This document shows, piece by piece, positions 33,539 through 42,688 of a stretch of DNA of 64,000 bases. This DNA is from Knoellia locipacati (lineage in GTDB: Bacteria > Actinomycetota > Actinomycetes > Actinomycetales > Dermatophilaceae), in contig NZ_BKBA01000003.1 of NCBI RefSeq assembly GCF_007992835.1, positions 620,001 to 684,000 of the forward strand. The letters are read 5' to 3'. The position numbers and the translations under genes are program-made. The notes beneath the pieces were generated by a model, which was given only the letters and a program-made list of their open reading frames with translations, did no database searches and was not told where the DNA came from. Numbering within the stretch: the stretch's first letter is position 1; the number at the start of each line of letters is the position of its first letter.

Positions 33539-34483
33539 TCAGTCGGTGAGGAGCCCCGAGAAGCCCGACCCGACCTGGCCGGCGCTGCGCAGGTTGGCGG
33601 CGCTGCCGTCGAAGATGTTGGAGTCGTAGTAGCCGAAGGCGTTGTTGCTGTTGTTGATGCCGATGAGCGAGGCGCCGGGCGAGTTGGCGCAGCTGCCCAC
33701 GGACAGGTGGCGGATCGTGCTCCAGCCGGAGGTGAACCACTTGCTGCTCGTCGTGCGTCCCGAGGAACGCTCGACGAGGTACTGGCTCACGCCACCGGTC
33801 GTGCTGAAGACGCCGACGAACGCGTCGTAGGTGTCGTCCGCGGGGAGCGCGCTGAGGAAGCGCACACCGCTCCAGCCGGAGGTCGCGATGGCGCCGAGGC
33901 TCTTGACGGTGAGGGCCGGGGTCACCGAGTAGCGGTAGAGGCCACCCGACGTCGTGAGGGCGTAGAGCATCGTGCCGGTCGGCGACGCGGTGAGGTGGCG
34001 CACGCCGCCCCAGCCGCGGGCGCTGACCTGCTCGGAGTACAGGCCCGAGCCGTCCCAGACCACGCGCCACAGCGAGCCGTTGGCGCGCACCGCGAAGAAC
34101 ACGTCGTACTCGGCGGTCTGGGCGACGAGCGCGAACGCCTGAGGCGTCTCGAGGCCGTTGTCGAAGACCAGCTCACCGAGCGTGGTGCGGGTGAAGCGCG
34201 AGCCGCGGTAGACGTAGCGGTCGACGCGACCGTCGACGGTGCGGTGCATGAGCCCGGCACACGTCGACGGGATCGTCACCGCCGCCGTGCGGGCTCCTGC
34301 GGCCGGCACCGCCGTGAGGGTGCCGATCGCACCCTGGCGCGTGCTGTGCTTGGCGCCGGACGGCGTGCCCGGCGAGGGCGCTGCGCCGGCGGCGACGGCA
34401 CCGCTCACGAGGACCGAGGCCGTGGTGAGGGTGACGAGGGCGGCCCGGCGGGTGCGGGCGCGCAGGGATGAGCTGAGAGTCAT
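33539..34483 (-). CDS. Exported tachylectin-like beta-propeller protein
   Basis: 314 residues. Signal peptide about 1-36 (cut near AGA/AAP). The mature part has repeated propeller-like blades: GSLWRVVWDGSGLYSEQVSARGWGGVRHLTASPTGTMLYALTTSGGLYRYSVT and GWSGVRFLSALPADDTYDAFVGVFSTTGGVSQYLV, resembling tachylectin-2-like lectin domains. It may bind sugars or surface polymers. No enzyme motif. Alone in its transcript, with a strong hairpin ahead (34507-34525) and the octamer hairpin after. Confidence 0.75.
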   Translation of the reverse strand: MTLSSSLRARTRRAALVTLTTASVLVSGAVAAGAAPSPGTPSGAKHSTRQGAIGTLTAVPAAGARTAAVTIPSTCAGLMHRTVDGRVDRYVYRGSRFTRTTLGELVFDNGLETPQAFALVAQTAEYDVFFAVRANGSLWRVVWDGSGLYSEQVSARGWGGVRHLTASPTGTMLYALTTSGGLYRYSVTPALTVKSLGAIATSGWSGVRFLSALPADDTYDAFVGVFSTTGGVSQYLVERSSGRTTSSKWFTSGWSTIRHLSVGSCANSPGASLIGINNSNNAFGYYDSNIFDGSAANLRSAGQVGSGFSGLLTD

Positions 34484-34506
34484 GACGAGGTTCCCCTGGG
34501 TGAGTG

Positions 34507-34525
34507 GTGCCGCACCGTGCGGCAC
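34507..34525. repeat. Hairpin upstream of exported propeller gene
   Basis: GTGCCGCA at 34507-34514 pairs with TGCGGCAC at 34518-34525 around CCG. It sits between the clpB terminator candidate and the propeller gene start. Confidence 0.45.
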
Positions 34526-34564
34526 GCTCGCAAGGTAGTGCTCGCCACCGACAGGCACAACCAC

Positions 34565-34584
34565 CCCGGCGCAAACTCGCCGGG
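34565..34584 (-). terminator. Hairpin after clpB, probable terminator
   Basis: CCCGGCG at 34565-34571 pairs with CGCCGGG at 34578-34584 around a 6-base loop, 7 bases after the clpB stop, on the minus strand. Confidence 0.6.
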
Positions 34585-34591
34585 CGCCCCG

Positions 34592-37156
34592 TCAGCGCAG
34601 GGCGAGCGTGTCGCCCTCGCGGTCCACGGTGACCGTCTGGCCGTCGCGGACGTCACCCGCGAGCAGCGCCCGCGCGAGGCGGTCGCCGATCTCCTTCTGG
34701 ACGAGACGGCGCAGCGGACGAGCACCGTATGCCGGGTCGTAGCCGGTCTCGGCGAGCCAGGCCCGCGCCGCGTCGGTGACCTCGAGGTCGATGCGACGGT
34801 CCTTGAGCCGGAGGCCGAGGGCACGCACCTGGAGCTCGACGATGTGCGCGAGCTCGTCGCGGCTCAGCGGGTCGAAGACGACGACCTCGTCGAGCCGGTT
34901 GAGGAACTCGGGCTTGAACGCCGTGCGCACCGTCGCCATGACGGCGTCGTGCTTGGCCGCCGGGTCCATCGTCGGGTCGATGAGGAACTGGCTCCCGAGG
35001 TTGCTCGTCATGACGAGGATGACGTTGCGGAAGTCGACCGTCCGCCCCTGGCCGTCGGTGAGCCGCCCGTCGTCGAGCACCTGGAGCAGGATGTCGAAGG
35101 TCTCGGGGTGGGCCTTCTCGACCTCGTCGAGGAGCACGACCGAGTAGGGCCGACGGCGCACCGCCTCGGTGAGCTGGCCGCCCTCCTCGTGCCCGATGTA
35201 TCCGGGGGGTGCACCGATGAGCCGGGCGACGGCGTGCCGCTCGGAGTACTCGGACATGTCGATCCGGACCATGGCCCGCTCGTCGTCGAAGAGGAAGTCG
35301 GCGAGCGCCTTCGCGAGCTCGGTCTTGCCGACACCCGTGGGTCCGAGGAAGAGGAAGCTGCCGGTGGGCCGGTCGGGGTCGGCGATGCCGGCCCGGCTGC
35401 GGCGCACCGCGTCGGCGACGGCCTGCACCGCCGAGGTCTGGCCGATGAGGCGCGAGCCGATGATCGACTCCATCGAGAGGAGCTTCTCGGTCTCGCCCTG
35501 GAGGAGGCGTCCGGCGGGGATGCCCGTCCACGCCGAGATGACCTCGGCGATGTCGTCGGCGCCGACGCGCTCCTTGACCATGAGGTCGTCCCCGCTGCGG
35601 GCGACCTCGGCCTCGCTGGCCGCGGCCAGCTGCTTCTCGAGTTCGGGGATCTCGCCGTAGAGCAGGCGCGAGGCGCCCTCGTAGTCGCCGTCGCGCTGGA
35701 GCCGGTCGGCGCGGGTGCGGGCGTCGTCGACCTGCGCCTTGAGGTCGCCGACCCGGTTGAGCCCGGACTTCTCGGCGTCCCAGCGGGCGTTGAGCGCGGA
35801 GAGCTGCTCGGCCTTGTCGGCCAGGTCCTCCCGAAGCAGGTGCAGTCGGGCCCTGCTCGCCTCGTCGGTCTCGCGCTCGAGGTGCAGCTCCTCCATCTTG
35901 AGCCGGTCGACGGCCCGGCGGAGCTCGTCGATCTCGACGGGGCTGGAGTCGATCTCCATCCGCAGTCGCGACGCCGCCTCGTCGACGAGGTCGATCGCCT
36001 TGTCGGGCAGCTGGCGTCCGGTGATGTAGCGGTCGGACAGGGCGGCCGCCGCGACGAGCGCGGTGTCCTCGATCTCGACCTTGTGGTGCGCCTCGTAGCG
36101 CTCCTTGAGCCCACGCAGGATCGCCACCGTGTCCTCGACCGACGGCTCCCCGACGAAGACCTGCTGGAAGCGGCGCTCGAGCGCGGGGTCCTTCTCGACG
36201 TGCTCGCGGAACTCGTCGAGGGTGGTCGCGCCGACGAGCCGGAGCTCGCCGCGGGCGAGCATCGGCTTGAGCATGTTGCCGGCGTCCATCGCGCTGTCGC
36301 CGGTCGCGCCGGCGCCGACGACGGTGTGGAGCTCGTCGATGAACGTGACGATCTCACCGTTGCTCGCCTTGATCTCCTCGAGAACGGCCTTGAGCCGCTC
36401 CTCGAACTCGCCGCGGTACTTCGCGCCGGCGACCATCGCGCCGAGGTCGAGGCTGATGAGGCGCTTGCCCCGCAGCGACTCGGGGACGTCGCCGTCGACG
36501 ATGCGCTGGGCGAGCCCCTCGACGACGGCGGTCTTGCCGACGCCGGGCTCACCGATGAGGACCGGGTTGTTCTTCGTCCGGCGCGACAGCACCTGGACCA
36601 CGCGGCGGATCTCGGAGTCACGCCCGATGACCGGGTCGAGCTTGCCGTCGCGGGCCATGGCGGTGAGGTCGGTGCCGTACTTCTCGAGGGACTCGCTGCC
36701 GCTCTCCTGCGCCTCGGACGTCACCTTGCGCCCGGCACGGAGCTCGTCGATGCGGGACTCGACGGCCTTCGCTGCGGAGCGCTCGACACCGGGCAGGGCG
36801 CCCTTCTCGACGAGCGCGAGGACGAGCAGGTCGGTGGCGAGGTGGGTGTCGCCCTTGGCCGACATGAGGGTGCTCGCCTGCTGGAGCACTCCGAGGGCGG
36901 CCTGCCCGAGCGAAGGGGTGGCGGTGCTGGGACCGGAGCTCACCGGCCTACCCAAGAGCGCGGAGCGCGCGGCCGAGGTGACGTCGGCGACCGTGGTACC
37001 GGCCGCCTCGAACAGCGCGGGCGTCGACGTCTCGGGCTGCTCGGCGAGCGCGAGGACGAGGTGCGCGGGGGTGATCTCGGGGTGACCGGCGGCCTGCGCC
37101 GTGCGCTGAGCGAGCGCGAGCGCCTCGGCGACCTTGGTCGTCGGCGTGAGTTCCAT
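34592..37156 (-). CDS. clpB: ATP-dependent disaggregase ClpB
   Basis: 854 residues, full family length. N domain (1-145), AAA-1 with Walker A GEPGVGKT at 202-209 and the [12 protein letters not shown] block, a long coiled-coil M domain (about 400-525), and AAA-2 with GPTGVGKT near 605 and LDEVEKAHP. The pore loop YIGHEEGG is intact. ClpB pulls proteins out of aggregates with DnaK help. RBS AGGAGA lies 9 bases ahead of the ATG. A perfect HAIR element upstream makes it a HspR target together with the dnaK operon in this window. Confidence 0.97.
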   Translation of the reverse strand: MELTPTTKVAEALALAQRTAQAAGHPEITPAHLVLALAEQPETSTPALFEAAGTTVADVTSAARSALLGRPVSSGPSTATPSLGQAALGVLQQASTLMSAKGDTHLATDLLVLALVEKGALPGVERSAAKAVESRIDELRAGRKVTSEAQESGSESLEKYGTDLTAMARDGKLDPVIGRDSEIRRVVQVLSRRTKNNPVLIGEPGVGKTAVVEGLAQRIVDGDVPESLRGKRLISLDLGAMVAGAKYRGEFEERLKAVLEEIKASNGEIVTFIDELHTVVGAGATGDSAMDAGNMLKPMLARGELRLVGATTLDEFREHVEKDPALERRFQQVFVGEPSVEDTVAILRGLKERYEAHHKVEIEDTALVAAAALSDRYITGRQLPDKAIDLVDEAASRLRMEIDSSPVEIDELRRAVDRLKMEELHLERETDEASRARLHLLREDLADKAEQLSALNARWDAEKSGLNRVGDLKAQVDDARTRADRLQRDGDYEGASRLLYGEIPELEKQLAAASEAEVARSGDDLMVKERVGADDIAEVISAWTGIPAGRLLQGETEKLLSMESIIGSRLIGQTSAVQAVADAVRRSRAGIADPDRPTGSFLFLGPTGVGKTELAKALADFLFDDERAMVRIDMSEYSERHAVARLIGAPPGYIGHEEGGQLTEAVRRRPYSVVLLDEVEKAHPETFDILLQVLDDGRLTDGQGRTVDFRNVILVMTSNLGSQFLIDPTMDPAAKHDAVMATVRTAFKPEFLNRLDEVVVFDPLSRDELAHIVELQVRALGLRLKDRRIDLEVTDAARAWLAETGYDPAYGARPLRRLVQKEIGDRLARALLAGDVRDGQTVTVDREGDTLALR

Positions 37157-37210
37157 CGGGGCTGTCTCCTGAGGGTCGTGAGGTCACGGGTTCATCACGT
37201 GCAACGAGCA

Positions 37211-37239
37211 CAGAGTTGAGTTGATTCCACTCAACTCTG
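37211..37239. promoter_or_regulatory. HAIR element (HspR operator) upstream of clpB
   Basis: CAGAGTTGAGT at 37211-37221 and ACTCAACTCTG at 37229-37239 form a perfect 11-7-11 inverted repeat containing TTGAGT-N7-ACTCAA, the HspR binding consensus, 55 bases upstream of clpB. Confidence 0.9.
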
Positions 37240-37247
37240 CGCCCGGT

Positions 37248-38774
37248 TCAGCAGGTGGCGCCCAGGTCCTGGACCTCGTCGGTGGGCTCGCTCGGGCTCG
37301 GGGTGTTGGAGCCGGACCCGGAGTTGCTCGGCGTGCGGCTCGGCGAGGGAGCCGCGGTGCTCGGGGCAGCCGTGGCCGGCGGCGGGTTGATCGCGTCCTT
37401 GACGAGCGTGCGGATCTTGTCGAAGTCGGGACGGGTGACCCGCACGACCTTGTTCGTGATCGGCAGGCTGCGGATCGAGCCCGTGTCCTGGACGGTGCCG
37501 ATGAGCTCGGCCCACGCCGGGAGCTCGGACGTCGGGATGTCGACGGTGAGGTTGTCCTTGACCACCTCGGCGAGCTTCGGGTAGTTGCGCAGCAGCTGCA
37601 CCGGGTCGGCCTGGTCGATGATCGCGCCGGTGACGCAGCGCTGGCGGCGCATGCGGCTGAAGTCGTCGCTGCCGGCGCGCGAACGGGCGTACCAGAGGGC
37701 GTGGTAGCCGTCGAGGTGCTGCGGACCGAGCTCGATCCACCGCTCCTGGCCGCCCGTGAAGACGATGCGCCCGTTGACGAGCTTGCAGGAGACGCAGACG
37801 CGCTCCTTGACGTTGATGTCGACGCCGCCCATGGCGTTGACGAGGGCCTGGAACCCGCGCAGGTTGACGACGAGGGCGCGGTCGATCTCGAGGCCGAGGA
37901 TCTCCCCGATGACGTCACGGGTCGAGGTGAGCCCGGGGTTGTCGTTGCCGGGGAAGAGGTCGGCGTGGTCCGTGGCGAGGGTCCAGATGCCGTTGAGCAG
38001 GCACTCGTCGCCGCAGTCGTAGCCGTTCGGGTAGAGCTTCGACAGCGGGTTCCCGGACGGGATGGGGACGCGCTCGAGGTTGCGCGGGAGGCTGAAGAGG
38101 ACGGTGTCGCCGGTCTTGGTGTCGATGCTCGCGACCATCATCGAGTCCGTGCGGACACCGATCCGGTCGTCACCGGCGTCGGAGCCGAGCAGCAGGACGT
38201 TGACCCGCGGCTGGTCGGCCCAGGCGTTGGCGGTCGCCTCGTCGGCGTCGCTGTTGCCACCGGTGAGCACGTTGACGACGTCGTGCTGGATCGACAGGTA
38301 GCGCACGGCGTTGGCCGCGGGTGCGACGACGAGCAGGCAGCAGACCGCCGCGAAGAGCGCGCGCCAGCCGCGACCGGGGCCACCCGGAGAGGTCTCGCGC
38401 GCCGTGAGGATGATCCCGGCGCACCAGAGCGCTGCCCCGACGGTGGTGGCGACGAGCAGCATGACGAGGACCCGCGGACGGACAGCGAGGTCGAGCGCAG
38501 CGACGACGACGCCCTTGCGCCAGGCATAGAAGAGCGCGAGCGAGACGAGCAGCACCGCACCGCCGAGGAGGACCAGACCGAAGCCGCGTCGTCGCGTGGG
38601 GATGAGCCCGGCGCCCGGCAGCAGCGTGCTCAGCGCTGTGAGACCGAAGAACCTGCCCGACCCGGCGTTGGTGTCGTACTCGTCGTAGTCGTCGTCGTAG
38701 TCGTCGTCGTGGCCGTCGGCCTCGTCTCGCCGGGCACCGCGGTAGCCACGAGGCTCATCGTCATCCACGAGCAC
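37248..38774 (-). CDS. LytR-CpsA-Psr (LCP) family cell-wall ligase
   Basis: 508 residues. An acidic Asp/Tyr-rich cytoplasmic N-terminus (about 45 residues) leads to about four hydrophobic segments and an external LCP domain (about 190-400): VNVLLLGSDAGDDRIGVRTDSMMVASIDTKTG, SLPRNLERVPIPSG, and the later HALWYARSRAGSDDFSRMRRQR. The Arg and Asp residues for polyprenyl-phosphate binding are there. It attaches polymers to peptidoglycan. The last 55 residues are Ser/Pro-rich. It ends beside the clpB HAIR element. Confidence 0.93.
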   Translation of the reverse strand: MLVDDDEPRGYRGARRDEADGHDDDYDDDYDEYDTNAGSGRFFGLTALSTLLPGAGLIPTRRRGFGLVLLGGAVLLVSLALFYAWRKGVVVAALDLAVRPRVLVMLLVATTVGAALWCAGIILTARETSPGGPGRGWRALFAAVCCLLVVAPAANAVRYLSIQHDVVNVLTGGNSDADEATANAWADQPRVNVLLLGSDAGDDRIGVRTDSMMVASIDTKTGDTVLFSLPRNLERVPIPSGNPLSKLYPNGYDCGDECLLNGIWTLATDHADLFPGNDNPGLTSTRDVIGEILGLEIDRALVVNLRGFQALVNAMGGVDINVKERVCVSCKLVNGRIVFTGGQERWIELGPQHLDGYHALWYARSRAGSDDFSRMRRQRCVTGAIIDQADPVQLLRNYPKLAEVVKDNLTVDIPTSELPAWAELIGTVQDTGSIRSLPITNKVVRVTRPDFDKIRTLVKDAINPPPATAAPSTAAPSPSRTPSNSGSGSNTPSPSEPTDEVQDLGATC

Positions 38775-38786
38775 ATCATGCCGCGA

Positions 38787-39611
38787 TCAACCGGGAGATC
38801 GGAGAGGCTGCGCCGAAGTCGCGGCCAGATCGTTGCCGCCCTCGAACCACGGCCTCGCACCGCTCGGGCGGACGGGCACCGACCACTTCGGGAGGACCAG
38901 CTCGCGACGGGATGCGCCGGAGGCCCAGCGCGCGATGTGCGGCACCGCGTGGTGCCGCCACCACCGGACCTCGTCGACGACGACCCGGCCGCGGTTCGCG
39001 CGCGGGCCGGCGCCGAGGACGGGTGGCGCCACCCCCTCGAGGCCGAGGAGCCGGAGCACCTGCGCCGCGAGGCGCGCGTGACCCAGCACCGACGGGTGCA
39101 CGCGGTCGTCCGCCCAGAGCCGGCGGTCGCTCCACTCGGCGCGGTCGGAGACATCCGCCACGAGCGCGCCGCGGTCCTGTGCGATCTCGCGGAGCCCGGC
39201 GTTGAGCCGTCGCACGCGCGAGCGGACCGGGCCGAACGCCGGCGACCCGGTGACCTCGAACCCGGTGAAGACGACCACCGTCGCCCCCGTCGCGATGAGG
39301 CTGGCCAGTGTGTGGTCGACCGGCGCGAGGACGTCGTCGAGCCGCAGGACGGGGCGCAGGACGTCGTTGCCGCCGGCCCAGACCGTCACGACGTCCGGCC
39401 GCATCCGCAGGGCCGGGGGCAGCTGCTCGGCCGCGACGTCCCGCGCGGTCCTCCCCCTCAGCGCGAGGTTCGCGTACTCCGTCGCCGGGTCGTGCACGGC
39501 GAGCCGTGAGGCTACGAGGTCGGCCCACCCGCGCAGGCCGTTGGGCCACGATGGATGCGGGTCGCCGACACCTTCCGTGAGCGAGTCGCCGAGGGCGACG
39601 AACGTGGTCAC
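38787..39611 (-). CDS. SGNH/GDSL hydrolase
   Basis: 274 residues, PF13472-like. Ser10 in ALGDSLTEGVGDP, GGND near 95, and DDRVHPSVLGH near 185 give the SGNH blocks. It is probably an esterase. The C-terminal region is Arg-rich. Its GTG start has a TACCGT -10 built from a CGGCATAC octamer 6 bases upstream. The divergent gene at 39745 is a clear paralogue (shared GDS-TEGVGDP, PNG-RGWAD). It lies 12 bases upstream of the LCP gene in the same direction. Confidence 0.88.
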   Translation of the reverse strand: MTTFVALGDSLTEGVGDPHPSWPNGLRGWADLVASRLAVHDPATEYANLALRGRTARDVAAEQLPPALRMRPDVVTVWAGGNDVLRPVLRLDDVLAPVDHTLASLIATGATVVVFTGFEVTGSPAFGPVRSRVRRLNAGLREIAQDRGALVADVSDRAEWSDRRLWADDRVHPSVLGHARLAAQVLRLLGLEGVAPPVLGAGPRANRGRVVVDEVRWWRHHAVPHIARWASGASRRELVLPKWSVPVRPSGARPWFEGGNDLAATSAQPLRSPG

Positions 39612-39617
39612 GAGCGG

Positions 39618-39623
39618 ACGGTA
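39618..39623 (-). promoter_or_regulatory. -10 element TACCGT, leaderless promoter (SGNH gene)
   Basis: On the minus strand the octamer continues as TACCGT, then 6 bases and GTG at 39611. Confidence 0.6.
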
Positions 39624-39744
39624 TGCCGTGTGCCCACCGTCGCCGGTGGCCCGCACCTGACGTGACGGGAACGTCTCGGCGAACATCGGCCGACACCTGC
39701 TGCACGAGGTGGCGACGGGCGTCGGCGCATGACATGCATGTGCC

Positions 39745-40641
39745 ATGGACGCTGGTCGCTTCGTCGCCGTCGGGGACTCCTTCACCGAGGGGGTGGGCGA
39801 CCCGAACCTGCACTACCCCAACGGGTTCCGGGGATGGGCCGACCGGATGGCTCGTCAGCTCGGTCGCGCCGACCCGCGGTGGGAGTACGCCAACCTCGCC
39901 ATCCGCAGCAAGGTGCTCGACCAGGTGGTGACCGACCAGCTCGAGGACGCCCTGGCGATGGAACCGACCCACATCTCGTTCTATGCCGGGGGCAACGACA
40001 TCCTGTCGCTGCGCGCCGACCTCGAGTCGCTCGTCGAGCGCTACGAGGCGGCACTCGTCCGGCTGGGGTCCGGTGGTGCGCAGGTCCTCGTCTTCACAGC
40101 CTTCGACATGAGGACCACGGCGCTGCTCGAGCCCCTGCGCCGGCGCGTGCTCCTCTTCAACGACGCCGTGCGCGACCTCGCCGGCACCCACGGCGCGACC
40201 CTGCTCGACCACACGGTGATGCGGGAGTACGAGGACCGGCGCCTGTGGGCGCCGGACAAGATCCACATGAACCGGCTGGGCCACAAGCGGATGGCGGCGT
40301 TCGTCCTGCGTGAGCTCGGGGTCCCCCACACCCTGCGGGTGCGCGAGCTCGGCGAGCGGGAGTCGCGGGCGTGGCGACAGACGGTGCGCGAGGAGGGTCG
40401 CTTCCTGCGCACGGAGGTCCTGCCGCTCGTGCGTCGCCGGCTCAGCGGCCGCTACGACGGGGACGAGGCACTCCCCAAGTGGCCGGAGCCGATCCGCCCT
40501 GCCGAGGGGATGAAGCGCCTGGCCCGTGAGCGTGCCCGCGAGCGCGACCTCGGCCGCGAGCCCGACCGTGAACTCGGGCTGCGCTCAGCGGCGGCTGCCG
40601 GCCAGCCAGTCCAGGGCGTCGGCGATGAGCTCGTCGGGTGA
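39745..40641 (+). CDS. SGNH/GDSL hydrolase, divergent paralogue
   Basis: 298 residues. Ser12 in AVGDSFTEGVGDP, GGND near 92 and DKIHMNRLGH near 175 give a full SGNH set. It shares long similar runs with the gene at 38787 and so is a duplicate turned in the opposite direction. The C-terminal 80 residues are charged (ERARERDLGREPDREL). No RBS; ATG lies just after a CATGCATG palindrome, so a leaderless start is possible. The last 57 bases overlap the convergent gntK gene. Confidence 0.88.
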   Translation: MDAGRFVAVGDSFTEGVGDPNLHYPNGFRGWADRMARQLGRADPRWEYANLAIRSKVLDQVVTDQLEDALAMEPTHISFYAGGNDILSLRADLESLVERYEAALVRLGSGGAQVLVFTAFDMRTTALLEPLRRRVLLFNDAVRDLAGTHGATLLDHTVMREYEDRRLWAPDKIHMNRLGHKRMAAFVLRELGVPHTLRVRELGERESRAWRQTVREEGRFLRTEVLPLVRRRLSGRYDGDEALPKWPEPIRPAEGMKRLARERARERDLGREPDRELGLRSAAAAGQPVQGVGDELVG

Positions 40642-41106
40642 GCGCCGCAGGTCGAGCACGACCCCTGCCTCGTCGTCACCGAGCGGCTCGAGGGTGTCGA
40701 TCTGCGACTGGAGCAGGCTGGCCGGCATGAAGTGGCCCTCGCGGACCGACAGCCGCGCGCGGATGACCTCGGCCGGACCGTCGAGGTGAACGAAGGTCAC
40801 CGCCGGTGCACCATGACGCAGCACGTCGCGATAGCTCCGCTTGAGCGCCGAGCACGTGATGATCGTCGAGACCCCGGCCTCGGAGCGCGCGGTCATCCAC
40901 TCGGCGAGCGCGGTGAGCCACGGCCAGCGGTCGGCGTCGGTGAGGGCGATGCCCGCCTCCATCTTGGCGATGCTCTCCGGGGAGTGGAACGCGTCGGCCT
41001 CGGCGAACTCGAACCCCGTGGCCTTGGCGATGCCGTGCGCCACCGTCGTCTTGCCGCTGCCCGAGACGCCCATGACGACGACGTGCCGTGTGTCCTCCCC
41101 GCTCAT
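40585..41106 (-). CDS. gntK: Gluconokinase
   Basis: 173 residues. P-loop GVSGSGKTT at 13-21 and the family stretch FAEADAFHSPESIAKMEAGIALTDADRWPWL near 35-65 identify GntK. It phosphorylates D-gluconate to 6-phosphogluconate for the pentose phosphate or Entner-Doudoroff route. It ends the galactonate operon, its ATG overlapping the kinase gene by 4 bases. Its 3' end overlaps the convergent SGNH gene by 57 bases. Confidence 0.93.
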   Translation of the reverse strand: MSGEDTRHVVVMGVSGSGKTTVAHGIAKATGFEFAEADAFHSPESIAKMEAGIALTDADRWPWLTALAEWMTARSEAGVSTIITCSALKRSYRDVLRHGAPAVTFVHLDGPAEVIRARLSVREGHFMPASLLQSQIDTLEPLGDDEAGVVLDLRRSPDELIADALDWLAGSRR

Positions 41107-42047
41107 CGCAGGGTCTCGCCGGGACGGACCGCGAGCAGGTCGTCGAGCTCGGAGCGCGTCGGCAGCCCGGCCCAGTCGCCGGTGGTGCTGGCGGCCCAGG
41201 CCCCCAGGTGCACCGCGCGGTCCAGCGCCTCGTCCGGAGCCAGATCGTCGAGGACCCCGGAGAGCAGACCGGCGCAGAAGGCGTCGCCGGCCCCGACGGT
41301 GTCCACCGCCGACACCGCGACGGCGGCGCGGTCCCGGCGACCGTCGTGGGTGTGCAGCGAGGCGCCGTCGGCGCCACGCTTGATCGCGACCTGACGGACC
41401 CCCGCGGCGAGCAGGGCGTCGACCGCCTCGTCCTCCGGGCCGTCCGCGACGATCGCGAGCTCGTCCTCCCCCGCCACGACCATCCAGACGTGGGGCAGCA
41501 GGCCGCGCAGCATGCGTGCGGCGTCGTCGCGGCCCCACAGCCGGGCACGGTGGTTGACGTCGAGCGAGACCCGCACACCCGCCTCGTGGGCCACGGCCAC
41601 CGCCGCGGTGACCGCGTCGGCCGCGACCGTCGACAGCGCGGGGGTGATCCCGGTGACGTGGAGCAGCGAGGCCGCCCGGATCGCCTCGACCGGCAGGTCG
41701 TCGGCCGACACCCGGGATCCCGCGGAACCGGCACGCACGTAGTGCACGCGCGACAGGTCGGCGGTGCGCTGCTCGAGGAACATCAGACCGGTGGGAGCCG
41801 ACTCGTCCACGACGGCGGCCGAGACGTCGACGCCCTCGGCGCGCAGGGTCCGCAGCACGGCCTGCCCGAAGGGGTCCGCGCCGACCCGACCGGCCCACGC
41901 CACGGCGTGCCCGAGCCGCGCGAGCCCGATGGCGACGTTGGACTCGGCGCCGGCCAGGTGGGGCGTGAGAGCCGCGCCGAAGCCGAGCGGCCCGGTCGAC
42001 CTGAACGACGCCAGGCTCTCGCCCAGGGTCACGACCTCGACCGTCAT
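41103..42047 (-). CDS. PfkB-family 2-keto-3-deoxy-sugar acid kinase
   Basis: 314 residues, ribokinase fold. N-terminal GESLASF and GAESNVAIGLARLG, and the catalytic DTVGAGDAFCAGLLSG near 265 with the essential Asp. In this operon it should phosphorylate 2-keto-3-deoxy-D-galactonate; gluconate analogues (KdgK activity) are also possible. Start is ATG at 42047 or GTG at 42050, both overlapping the aldolase stop. Neighbour genes give the pathway; the exact sugar is inference. Confidence 0.9.
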   Translation of the reverse strand: MTVEVVTLGESLASFRSTGPLGFGAALTPHLAGAESNVAIGLARLGHAVAWAGRVGADPFGQAVLRTLRAEGVDVSAAVVDESAPTGLMFLEQRTADLSRVHYVRAGSAGSRVSADDLPVEAIRAASLLHVTGITPALSTVAADAVTAAVAVAHEAGVRVSLDVNHRARLWGRDDAARMLRGLLPHVWMVVAGEDELAIVADGPEDEAVDALLAAGVRQVAIKRGADGASLHTHDGRRDRAAVAVSAVDTVGAGDAFCAGLLSGVLDDLAPDEALDRAVHLGAWAASTTGDWAGLPTRSELDDLLAVRPGETLR

Positions 42048-42688
42048 CACCGGCTCCCGGCGTCCGCGGCCCAGTCGGCGAAGGCCCGCGCCCGCCCGCG
42101 CAGGGCGTCGAGCGAGCCGCCCGATGCGGCGTCACCGACGAGCGGGCCGCCGACACCGGCACCGACGGCACCGGCCGTGAGATAGGCCCGGGCCTCGGAG
42201 ATCCCCACCCCTCCGACCGCCATGAAGGGGATGTCGGGGAACGGGTCGCGCAGCGCCTTGAGGTGGCCGGGGCCACCCACCGACGCGGGGAAGAGCTTGA
42301 CGACCTCGGCACCCGCGGACCACGCGGCATACGACTCGGTTGCCGTGAACGCGCCTGCGGCACAGGGCAGTCCGCGTCGCGCGGACTCCGCGACAGCGGG
42401 AGTGACGGCGGGCGTGACGACGAAGTCGCCACCGGCGTCGACCACGCTCGCGACGTCGTCCACGGTGAGGACGGTGCCGACGCCGACGAAGGCCGTGTCG
42501 GGGCCGGCCGCACGCAGCGCCGCCACCGTGTCGAGCGCGCCCGGTGTCGTGAGGGTGACCTCGACGAGCCGGATCCCCTCCTCGAGGAGGACGAGCCCGA
42601 CGTCGAGCGACGCCTGCGCCGAGGTGCCACGGACGATCGCCATGACGGGGTGCGACCGCAGGGTCGACACGAGCTGTCCGGGTCCCAT
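42047..42688 (-). CDS. 2-dehydro-3-deoxy-6-phosphogalactonate (KDPGal/KDPG) aldolase
   Basis: 213 residues, Eda/DgoA fold. AIVRG near residue 18, EVTLTTPGAL near 40 and GAEVVKLFP near 130, where the Lys forms the Schiff base. It splits the phosphorylated keto-deoxy acid into pyruvate and glyceraldehyde 3-phosphate. Between DgoD and the kinase it completes the De Ley-Doudoroff pathway. ATG at 42688 touches the dgoD stop. One octamer lies inside. Confidence 0.92.
   Translation of the reverse strand: MGPGQLVSTLRSHPVMAIVRGTSAQASLDVGLVLLEEGIRLVEVTLTTPGALDTVAALRAAGPDTAFVGVGTVLTVDDVASVVDAGGDFVVTPAVTPAVAESARRGLPCAAGAFTATESYAAWSAGAEVVKLFPASVGGPGHLKALRDPFPDIPFMAVGGVGISEARAYLTAGAVGAGVGGPLVGDAASGGSLDALRGRARAFADWAADAGSR

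Noticed and set aside
34517-37219. 900-codon plus-strand frame opposite clpB
   Set aside because: Low-information Leu/Glu/Asp/Val composition, no domain; clpB is unambiguous.
37211-37239. clpB-upstream dyad as a terminator of the LCP gene
   Set aside because: The core matches the HspR HAIR consensus exactly and the LCP gene is transcribed away from it in the minus direction, toward clpB; operator is the better reading, though read-through stopping cannot be excluded.
38776-40329. Long minus-strand frame across both SGNH genes
   Set aside because: Its parts are frame shadows; the two SGNH proteins carry the motifs.
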